Assembly: GCA_001940705.1 (NCBI GenBank)
Contig: MEHG01000002.1
Location: 1-64,000 of the forward strand
Direction of reading: 5' to 3'
From: Candidatus Thorarchaeota archaeon AB_25
Lineage (GTDB): Archaea; Asgardarchaeota; Thorarchaeia; Thorarchaeales; Thorarchaeaceae
DNA length: 64,000 nucleotides
A model generated the notes under the pieces. That model was given only the letters and a program-made list of their open reading frames with translations. It had not been told where the DNA came from and did not search any database. Of the stretch, positions 19,299 to 25,389 are shown in pieces. A program made the position numbers and the translations under genes. Each line of letters opens with the position of its first letter. The stretch's first letter is position 1.

Positions 19299-20183
19299 TC
19301 AGAATCGGTTTGGCTTGGGCTTGTCTCCAGAATAATCGTAGAAGCCCATGCCAGATTTCCTACCATACCAGCCTGCACGCACCATCTTCCTCAGTAGCGT
19401 GGGCGCTCTGTACTTGCTGTCTTTGAACTCTTCAACAAAGTAGTCTGAGATGTGGAGCGTTGTATCGAGACCCACAAAGTCTAGCAGAGTCAATGGACCC
19501 ATTGGCCAATTCAATCCGAGCCGAATCGACGTATCCATATCTTCTACTGTAGCTACACCTTCCTGAATGGCAAATACCGCCTCAAGTAATGCTGGTACAA
19601 GTATGCGATTAACAGCAAAACCCGGGGCTTCATTGACTAGCACAGTTTCCTTTCCGACCTTCTTAGACACGTCCTCAATAATTTTGACAGTCTTGTCATC
19701 GGTGGCTTGTCCCTTGATGATCTCAACAAGCCCCATTAAGGGCACTGGATTGAAAAAGTGCATCCCAATGAACTTCTCAGGTCTCTTAGTTACAGCTGCC
19801 ATCTGAGTTATACTAATGCTTGAAGTATTCGAAGCAAAGATGGCATGTTCTGGTGCTGCCTCATCGACCACTTTCCAATTGTCAAGCTTCAGGCTGACAA
19901 TCTCTGGAATTGCTTCAATAACAAGGTCTGCATCTTTCACAGATTCTTTAAGATCTAGAACTCCTTCAATCCTCCCAAGGATGGCATCAATCTCCTCTTG
20001 AGTGATTCTACCCTTCTTGAGACCTCTCTCTAAGTTCTTCTTAATCGTAGCAAGGCCATTGTCAATGAACTTCTGGTCAATGTCCCGCATTTTAACTTCA
20101 TAACCTGCTTGAGCACAGACATGGGCAATACCATTTCCCATCAGGCCTGCACCCAAGACTGCAATTTTCTTAATCTCCAACAT
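19299..20183 (-). CDS. 3-hydroxyacyl-CoA dehydrogenase (3-hydroxybutyryl-CoA dehydrogenase type)
   Basis: A 294-residue NAD-dependent dehydrogenase. GAGLMG (residues 11-16) binds NAD, the catalytic His lies in GMHFFNPVPLM, and the Ser/Asn partners lie in SNTSSISIT. The C-terminal domain PMGPLTLLDFVGLDT and GRKSGMGFYDY matches the 3HCDH dimerisation domain. It interconverts 3-hydroxyacyl-CoA and 3-oxoacyl-CoA in beta-oxidation or butyrate-type metabolism. No hydratase or thiolase lies next to it. Confidence 0.95.
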   Translation of the reverse strand: MLEIKKIAVLGAGLMGNGIAHVCAQAGYEVKMRDIDQKFIDNGLATIKKNLERGLKKGRITQEEIDAILGRIEGVLDLKESVKDADLVIEAIPEIVSLKLDNWKVVDEAAPEHAIFASNTSSISITQMAAVTKRPEKFIGMHFFNPVPLMGLVEIIKGQATDDKTVKIIEDVSKKVGKETVLVNEAPGFAVNRILVPALLEAVFAIQEGVATVEDMDTSIRLGLNWPMGPLTLLDFVGLDTTLHISDYFVEEFKDSKYRAPTLLRKMVRAGWYGRKSGMGFYDYSGDKPKPNRF

Positions 20184-20275
20184 AATCCGCCTCTATTTTG
20201 TCTGTAGGTTGTACCTTTGGCTCGTGCCTGCCTCTAAATATGTCTAACTGATGAAAATGAAAAGCTGACAAATCC

Positions 20276-20902
20276 CTATTTCTTACAATATCTGAAGGTA
20301 CACCGCTTGTCCCCAGTTGCAATGGTTTCATGACGGGTGAAATGTATCCAGCTCTCAAAGGCCTCTGCTAGGATGTTATCATAGTCGCAGAGTATCGGTC
20401 CCAGCTCAGGTTTGCCTGCCTCTCGAAGGATATCAAAATAGAGGCATTTCTGAATGTCAAAACCAAAGCATTCGTCTTCCTGTTCAACCTCTAGAACTTG
20501 GAAATACTCGTTGTTGTAGTTTGCTTCGTTCCCCTTCCGTATCCACTCGACAAAAGAGTCCCACGGATTATCAGCCTGTTCGAGTGTCGTAGCTTCAGCT
20601 TTGAAGAACTCCTGAAGCATGGCTCGATAAATGGATAGCACGGTCTCCTTAAGCTCAGAGAATGAAGATTTGACCTCACACATCACATCGTCAAGAGCCA
20701 TCACAAAGAGTGAGTTGACACCATGCCTCTTTTCGAGGGGATCTGACATCATATGCTCATAGTTGTTGTAATGGATTTTGAACTGCCGCGTGAAGAGCTT
20801 GTGCATCGATTCTCCCTTGTCATCAAACTGTTTGTTCAATTCTTGTAAAGTCAACTCTGAAAAGTAATCAATCAGCTGCTGGGTCTGTTCATCAGGGGCC
20901 AT
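20276..20902 (-). CDS. ATC-hydrolase-like protein (L-2-amino-thiazoline-4-carboxylate hydrolase family)
   Basis: A 208-residue protein. The C-terminal half has the family pattern CLYFDILREAGKPELGP, LCDYDN, and a closing TRHETIATGDKRCTFRY with a conserved Gly-Asp-x-x-Cys. The first 90 residues are helical. Family members are annotated from a cysteine-synthesis hydrolase, but most archaeal relatives have no tested function. A second protein of this fold is encoded at 58485. Confidence 0.65.
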   Translation of the reverse strand: MAPDEQTQQLIDYFSELTLQELNKQFDDKGESMHKLFTRQFKIHYNNYEHMMSDPLEKRHGVNSLFVMALDDVMCEVKSSFSELKETVLSIYRAMLQEFFKAEATTLEQADNPWDSFVEWIRKGNEANYNNEYFQVLEVEQEDECFGFDIQKCLYFDILREAGKPELGPILCDYDNILAEAFESWIHFTRHETIATGDKRCTFRYCKK

Positions 20903-21040
20903 TGTTCAATCACTTTTTTCGAACTTGTAGTGCATTTGAGCCTCTGGTTGGGCTTGATATTCTTGTCTATGTTGTATCGAATCATCTCCTGATAGTAACA
21001 ATATGTGACTCCAATCTGTGACCCTCACAAGTGGCTCCGC

Positions 21041-21049
21041 TATATATAC
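21041..21049 (+). promoter_or_regulatory. TATA box ahead of the micro-ORF cluster
   Basis: TATATATAC ends 31 bases before the ATG at 21081, the right distance for an archaeal promoter with a very short leader. The region from 20903 to 21040 shows no gene. Confidence 0.6.
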
Positions 21050-21080
21050 TAAATCTGAGTAGTAATTCTTGTGAAATATC

Positions 21081-21182
21081 ATGGCTCTAACAACTAACTC
21101 ACGAACAACATCCAAACTGAAGAACAACAAAGCAAAGGTTTCGACATTTGCTCTGACTCACGCTATGCTCTATCGGAGGTAG
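21081..21182 (+). CDS. Micro-ORF 1: 33-residue basic peptide of a three-member family
   Basis: Starts MALTTNSRTTSKL and ends in STFALTHAMLYRR. It is strongly basic and has no acidic residue. The last 13 residues align with those of the micro-ORFs at 21332 and 21433, with Thr, Ala, Thr and the terminal Arg-Arg kept. Matched Thr-His-Ala codons differ at a third position, which favours a coding signal. A TATA box lies 31 bases upstream. The terminal CGG AGG codons also spell a Shine-Dalgarno core ahead of the ATG at 21187. Function unknown; an RNA- or DNA-binding peptide is possible from its charge. Confidence 0.55.
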   Translation: MALTTNSRTTSKLKNNKAKVSTFALTHAMLYRR

Positions 21183-21186
21183 TCGA

Positions 21187-21318
21187 ATGGTGTTTTCTGA
21201 GCATCTAATCTGTTGGATATCTGCCCATCTAGATGTGGCTAGTGACTGGTCACCTGGTGGTCACAGAACTGGTCAGTTAGTCTCAGAAACAGCATATCAT
21301 GTGACCAACCTATACTAG
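21187..21318 (+). CDS. Possible small ORF (43 residues) following micro-ORF 1
   Basis: An ATG four bases after the stop of micro-ORF 1, with GGAGGT at its end (21176-21180 region) serving as a possible ribosome site. The product begins MVFSEHLICWISAHL and has no clear relatives that I can name. It is unlike the micro-ORFs in composition. It may be real and translationally coupled, or chance. Confidence 0.25.
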   Translation: MVFSEHLICWISAHLDVASDWSPGGHRTGQLVSETAYHVTNLY

Positions 21319-21331
21319 GTTGTGAATAATC

Positions 21332-21427
21332 ATGGCTTTACCAAAGAACGATAACCGGTCTGTGCTGAAATACAACCGCGCGCTTCAAACCCGCGCAATC
21401 ACTCATGCTTACACCTACAGGAGGTAA
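21332..21427 (+). CDS. Micro-ORF 2: 31-residue basic peptide of the same family
   Basis: Starts MALPKNDNRSVLKYNRALQ and ends TRAITHAYTYRR. The MAL start, an LK..N.A block and the THA..YRR end match micro-ORF 1; TRAIT matches micro-ORF 3. The eleven to thirteen bases before each ATG of copies 1 and 2 are also similar (AT-rich, then ATCATGGCT). The stop TAA follows AGG AGG, which forms a perfect Shine-Dalgarno for the next ORF five to eight bases on. Confidence 0.55.
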   Translation: MALPKNDNRSVLKYNRALQTRAITHAYTYRR

Positions 21428-21432
21428 GATGC

Positions 21433-21501
21433 TTGAAAAAGAAGTACAAATCACAGAACATCTCCACTCGTGCAATCACTGATGTCTACTTTAGGAGGTA
21501 G
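21433..21501 (+). CDS. Micro-ORF 3: 22-residue basic peptide of the same family (TTG start)
   Basis: Read from the TTG at 21433 it gives (M)KKKYKSQNI followed by STRAITDVYFRR, in register with micro-ORFs 1 and 2. AGGAGGT at 21419-21425 lies seven bases upstream. A competing ATG at 21429 opens another frame of only 17 codons. The stop TAG again follows AGG AGG. Six basic residues in 22. Confidence 0.5.
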   Translation: MKKKYKSQNISTRAITDVYFRR

Positions 21502-21507
21502 AAATCA

Positions 21508-21666
21508 ATGAGTATCACGTATAACACACTTAATTTTGGTCTGTTTTACAAACAAAATTGTGATTTTAAGTACGGGATACAAAATAATGCTTTGAGAAAA
21601 ATGCTTATATCCAAACCATTAACAAATAATGGTTGGTGTAGCAAACTATATTACGTTTGGAGTTAG
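21508..21666 (+). CDS. Possible small ORF (52 residues) following micro-ORF 3
   Basis: ATG seven bases after the AGGAGGTA at the end of micro-ORF 3. The product (MSITYNTLNFGLFYK at the start) is Asn/Tyr-rich and encoded by AT-rich DNA that also contains a TATA-like CTTATAT at 21604. It shows no family features. The good ribosome site is the only support. Confidence 0.2.
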   Translation: MSITYNTLNFGLFYKQNCDFKYGIQNNALRKMLISKPLTNNGWCSKLYYVWS

Positions 21667-21702
21667 AGCAATACAGCTTTCACATTACAGTTACACCGGA
21701 CA

Positions 21703-21776
21703 AATCTCCTATCTCCGAATCTCCTAAGGTGGAGATTCAGCAGCGGCCCTCGTTTGTGTGATCCGGGGGCCGTTGC
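21703..21776 (+). other. Strongly paired RNA element: two adjacent hairpins with alternative pairings
   Basis: Hairpin 1: GAATCTCC (21717-21724) pairs perfectly with GGAGATTC (21731-21738). Hairpin 2: 21740-21749 pairs with 21767-21776 over 10 bp with one G-U. ATCTCC also occurs at 21704-21709 and 21711-21716, so GGAGAT can pair with any of three tandem copies. A TATA-like CTTATAT at 21604-21610 could start a transcript here. It lies before a small ORF (21799) and an MFS gene, so a leader switch or a small RNA are both possible. Confidence 0.45.
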
Positions 21777-21798
21777 AATCCATAGGAAGTTGACAGAC

Positions 21799-21906
21799 AT
21801 GAAACGTGAATCAGAACTCCCAAACAAGGCTATTAAACGTACACGCCTAGAAAGGGTATCAACTTCGATTTCATACAAAGATCACAACCAAAAAATAGAG
21901 TGTTGA
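21799..21906 (+). CDS. Possible small basic ORF (35 residues) before the MFS gene
   Basis: Starts MKRESELPNKAIKRTRLER. AGGAAG (21784-21789) lies nine bases before the ATG, and the stop is six bases before the ATG of the MFS gene at 21913, the spacing of a coupled leader peptide. It is basic but does not share the Arg-Arg ending of the micro-ORFs. No function can be given. Confidence 0.3.
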   Translation: MKRESELPNKAIKRTRLERVSTSISYKDHNQKIEC

Positions 21907-21912
21907 AACGTC

Positions 21913-23424
21913 ATGAGTAGGATGAAATCCTTCCTAGGCTTGCCAGACGCCACTGACAAAGTCTTAAGACTGGCAAAAATCATGGGGATCTTGGGACCAT
22001 TAGCCAATGTTATTTTCACCCTGTCTACAACCTTCTTCGTGATCTTTGTAGCTGAAGCTCTTGGTGGGGGTCCTGGAATGTATCTCCAGGGTATGGGGCT
22101 TGTTGGAACTCTTGTGGTTGTGCAGATGGTTGTTCAGATACTGCTCGACTATCCAACTGGCGCAATAGGTGATTGGATTGGCCAGCGATATATAATCGCA
22201 GGCGCCCAGATTTCATATGGTATTGCATTCCTTCTGATTTCCTTTGTCACAGTTGACTCCCCCTACATCTACCTAGTAGGTGTCTATGCATTGATGGGCT
22301 TTGCTCAATCACAGTCGAGCGGAGCTTGGGGTGCCTGGTTTGACAATAACTACAGAGTTGCTATGCCCGGAGATACAGACAGGAAGCAGTATGGCGTATT
22401 CTGGGGCAGGATGGGCATGATGATGCAAATCATAGCAACAGCCTCTTTGATTCCAGGAAGTATCCTAGCAGTGGTGTTCTCAAGGGCTTGGGTGTTTCAA
22501 CTACAAGGCGTCCTAGCATTTGTATTTGCTATGGCTGTCTTTAGACTAGTACGGGACTTCCCTGAAGTCGAAGAAGCGAGAGCTCAGAACGGCGGTCGTC
22601 CAGACATGGGTGAATATGTTTCCATCCTCAAAGGTGGAGTCACTTATCTTTTCAGACATGCATTCGTTCGATACATTGCGATAGGTACCATGCTTGCAGT
22701 GAGCAGCATTATGGTCTGGGGTAATCTCATCCTCTTTCCAATGTATTACCTCTACCTGATCACAGATGTTGGAGTTGCTAGTTTCAGAACACTACTCTTC
22801 ATTCCAGGTATCTTCTCACAAGAGCGTTCTGGAGTCTGGTCACGAAGGTTTGAGCCAAAGAAGTGGATTCCACGGTTCCGCCTGATGCAGACCTGTGGTT
22901 TCATCTTCTTCTGGGTGTTTGCAGCAATCATGACGTTCTTCCCACCTGCAGCGTCTAGCACAAACATCTTGACTCTCTATTGGCCGTTCTCTAGTATTGA
23001 GCTACTGACACTCCCAGTGGAGAACATCGTGCCGATTGCCCTCATATTCACGACCTTTGTATCAACCAGTTTCTTTGGAGGGTTTGCTGAGATTCTGACT
23101 CAGAGAGTGCTGATAGATGTTATTCCAAATAGGATCAGGAACTCTATGTATTCCTTGTTCCCGACTCTCGCAACTCTATTTGCGATTCCACAGATAGCTC
23201 TGTTTGGTTGGTTGATAACCATCATTGGATTCCCCATGACTTTAGCATCATGTGGAGTTGTGTCCTTCATGGGCGTCATGTTGATCATTTATGGTTTCAG
23301 ACATGAAGCTCCAGAGCTTGATGGAGAGACTTGGGCAAATGGGAATGCTGTTCTTCCTCCTGAGGAAGCTGCAGCTGGTGGTGCAGTGGAAGAGTTCGTT
23401 GAAGGAATTCAGCAAGAAGACTAA
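21913..23424 (+). CDS. MFS-like transporter
   Basis: A 503-residue integral membrane protein with about 12 hydrophobic helices. The loop after helix 2 reads YPTGAIGDWIGQR, a form of the MFS motif A. An amphipathic, charged region (about residues 215-235) separates the two halves, and the C-terminal 40 residues are acidic and soluble. Substrate unknown. A hairpin terminator follows the stop. Confidence 0.82.
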   Translation: MSRMKSFLGLPDATDKVLRLAKIMGILGPLANVIFTLSTTFFVIFVAEALGGGPGMYLQGMGLVGTLVVVQMVVQILLDYPTGAIGDWIGQRYIIAGAQISYGIAFLLISFVTVDSPYIYLVGVYALMGFAQSQSSGAWGAWFDNNYRVAMPGDTDRKQYGVFWGRMGMMMQIIATASLIPGSILAVVFSRAWVFQLQGVLAFVFAMAVFRLVRDFPEVEEARAQNGGRPDMGEYVSILKGGVTYLFRHAFVRYIAIGTMLAVSSIMVWGNLILFPMYYLYLITDVGVASFRTLLFIPGIFSQERSGVWSRRFEPKKWIPRFRLMQTCGFIFFWVFAAIMTFFPPAASSTNILTLYWPFSSIELLTLPVENIVPIALIFTTFVSTSFFGGFAEILTQRVLIDVIPNRIRNSMYSLFPTLATLFAIPQIALFGWLITIIGFPMTLASCGVVSFMGVMLIIYGFRHEAPELDGETWANGNAVLPPEEAAAGGAVEEFVEGIQQED

Positions 23425-23435
23425 AATCAGTTGAA

Positions 23436-23470
23436 AGGCTGTGTATTTAGACAGCCTCACTTTCATTTTA
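23436..23470 (+). terminator. Terminator after the MFS-like gene
   Basis: AGGCTGT (23436-23442) pairs with ACAGCCT (23451-23457) around an 8-base loop, followed by a T-rich stretch to 23470. It lies 12 bases past the stop codon. Confidence 0.6.
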
Positions 23471-23525
23471 TCTGCAGGCACTAAGTTTATACTCTCTACC
23501 GTTGAATGAACCTCGGTGCTTACAA

Positions 23526-24347
23526 TTGACAGACAGACCTCAGTTTTTGACCGTTTCATATTCTGATTCAGGACTTCAAACCATGAATCATGAACGCAAG
23601 ATGGTCCGCGAGAAAGATGTGAAATTTGATGGAGAGGATGGGTCGCTCGAGCTTACTGATGTTCGCCTGGTATGGTACAAGAAACCATCTAGGAAAGGTG
23701 GACTGAAAAAATGGGGGGCTCTTGCTGGTGCAGTCGCTGGTGCAGCTCTGCTTGAAGGAGCCGGACGACAAATGGGTGGCGTTGGCCGCCATGTCACACG
23801 TTCACTAGCTCGAGGCATTACCTATGCAGCTGTTGGAACAGCAATTTCTTCCTGGACTGCTGATTCTTATTATAACAAAGATAAGGATGGAAACACGGAG
23901 AGTATGGCTCTTCCTCTTATTGCAATCAGTAATGCAAGTCAGAGTGGTGACAGACTGATTGTCGAGCTGAAATCCGGTGGATCGATGGACTTCAAATTCA
24001 AACAGAAGAGAGTGATTCCCTCGATAATTGCTAACGTTTCCTCCGCGCAAAGCCAAGGCAAGTGCCCCTATTGCGGGACCAATGCTGGCAATGTTCCCAG
24101 TTGTCCAAATTGTGGTGGCGTCATCGAAGGTGGAGCCCCCGCACCAGGAGCTGGAGCGCCTGCAGGTGGAGCAGGGTCGATGACTATTCACTATCAAGAC
24201 CGAGATGGAGATGGTGAACCAGATTCGGTCACAGTCACAGGTGCTGGTGCTCCTGGTGGTGGCCAAGCTGGCTTCTGTATGAATTGTGGTCAACCCTATC
24301 CACAGGGTGCAAGATTCTGTAACGGCTGTGGCCAGAAGGTTGGATAG
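23526..24347 (+). CDS. Zinc-ribbon protein with glycine-rich helix region and DxDxD loop; unknown function
   Basis: About 273 residues from a TTG at 23526. A TATA box at 23486-23493 predicts a transcript start near 23515, so the ATG at 23502 is probably too far upstream; the ATG at 23583 is another option. Order of parts: a basic beta-rich domain, a Gly/Ala-rich, weakly hydrophobic segment, a PH-like beta region ending near residue 180, a zinc ribbon (CPYC..CPNC), a Gly/Ala/Pro linker, a DRDGDGEPD loop of calcium-binding type, and a second zinc ribbon (CMNC..CNGC) at the end. No family recognised. Confidence 0.7.
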   Translation: MTDRPQFLTVSYSDSGLQTMNHERKMVREKDVKFDGEDGSLELTDVRLVWYKKPSRKGGLKKWGALAGAVAGAALLEGAGRQMGGVGRHVTRSLARGITYAAVGTAISSWTADSYYNKDKDGNTESMALPLIAISNASQSGDRLIVELKSGGSMDFKFKQKRVIPSIIANVSSAQSQGKCPYCGTNAGNVPSCPNCGGVIEGGAPAPGAGAPAGGAGSMTIHYQDRDGDGEPDSVTVTGAGAPGGGQAGFCMNCGQPYPQGARFCNGCGQKVG

Positions 24348-24360
24348 TTCATATAATTGA

Positions 24361-24396
24361 AGGGCTCTCTTTTTGAGCCCTCACTAATTCTTTTTC
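24361..24396. terminator. Terminator between convergent genes (zinc-ribbon protein and CofE)
   Basis: AGGGCTC (24361-24367) pairs with GAGCCCT (24375-24381) around a T-rich loop, with a T-run at 24390-24395. It sits between two convergent stops and could serve both strands. Confidence 0.55.
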
Positions 24397-24401
24397 CAGA
24401 A

Positions 24402-25157
24402 TTATCGAAACAGGTCTTCATCTCTAGACCTTATGATATCTGAACTGGTTTCACTTCCGTCCTGATACTCATAACCCCTTATTATAACAACTGGGACTTT
24501 TTCTCCTGCTTGACCCATGAGTGGTTCTGCAAGGGATGCAAGTTCATCAATCTGACAGACAGTCGATCGTTTCAATACTCTTCCATGGAGGTCAGTTTTT
24601 CCCTTGTTATACTTGAAGGCGTTAATTCCTGCGCATCCTATGGCAACATTGACTGAGCCCTTTCTCCAGGGTCGACCCTGTGTGTCTGAGATTACCACTG
24701 CAAGATTCAGGTCTGTTTCTTTCATGAGACCCTCACGAATACTCTCTGCAGATTGGTCGGGTTTTGTTGGTAGCAGGACATACTCTTCCTCAGGGGCATT
24801 AGACTTGTCAATCCCACTGAAATTACAGATAAAACCTGAATGAGTTTCTGTGATTAGTACACCATCACTTCTAATGACCTCAACGGATTCACTAAGGGCT
24901 AGTTCAACATGGATTGGGTCAAATCCATTCTTCTCTGCGATCTCTTTAGCTCTCTTTGACACCTTGACTTTTGATGCCTTCACTAGTCTGTTCTCAGCTT
25001 TGGAAACAATCTTGGACGCAATCACAAAGACATCACCACTGTTCACGTTGATGTCAGTTTCCCTGATTGATTTGAGTATCAACTCAACTAGACTATCTCC
25101 CGGTTCAACAATCGGAATCGAAGATAATGCAATTGCACTGATGATTTTAGGTGTCAT
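24402..25157 (-). CDS. cofE: Coenzyme F420-0:L-glutamate ligase
   Basis: About 251 residues. It adds gamma-linked glutamates to F420-0 with GTP, a late step of coenzyme F420 synthesis. Family segments are visible: GDVFVIASKIVSKAE near the start, ITETHSGFICNFSGID, VVISDTQGRPWRKG and NVAIGCAGI. An upstream ATG at 25205 would add 16 residues, but a TATA-like element near 25207-25218 suggests transcription starts after it, so 25157 is preferred. No other F420 gene is in the window. Confidence 0.92.
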   Translation of the reverse strand: MTPKIISAIALSSIPIVEPGDSLVELILKSIRETDINVNSGDVFVIASKIVSKAENRLVKASKVKVSKRAKEIAEKNGFDPIHVELALSESVEVIRSDGVLITETHSGFICNFSGIDKSNAPEEEYVLLPTKPDQSAESIREGLMKETDLNLAVVISDTQGRPWRKGSVNVAIGCAGINAFKYNKGKTDLHGRVLKRSTVCQIDELASLAEPLMGQAGEKVPVVIIRGYEYQDGSETSSDIIRSRDEDLFR

Positions 25158-25349
25158 TATTCCATTCTTGTTTTCGATGTTAATCCTACGGAAAAGTTTG
25201 TTCATCCCATATTCATAGCCGATGCACTTAGAACACGTGTTGAAAATAACAAGTATACTCGTGTTTCACCCTCGATATGACTTCAAAAGTGTCCTCTGAG
25301 GTATAAAATCGCAGAAAGAAACGTTTTGAGGGGATTAGTGACAGAAATC

Positions 25350-25360
25350 ATTAATATACG
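25350..25360 (+). promoter_or_regulatory. TATA box of the topoisomerase VI operon
   Basis: ATTAATATACG lies 30-40 bases before the ATG at 25390, which supports that start codon and a short leader. The interval 25206-25349 holds no gene. Confidence 0.6.
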
Positions 25361-25389
25361 ATAAAAGAAATCTCGTTATTCAACACAGA

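Noticed and set aside
20906-21130. 74-codon minus-strand frame before the micro-ORFs
   Set aside because: It crosses the TATA box and the start of micro-ORF 1, with no ribosome site or recognisable domain.
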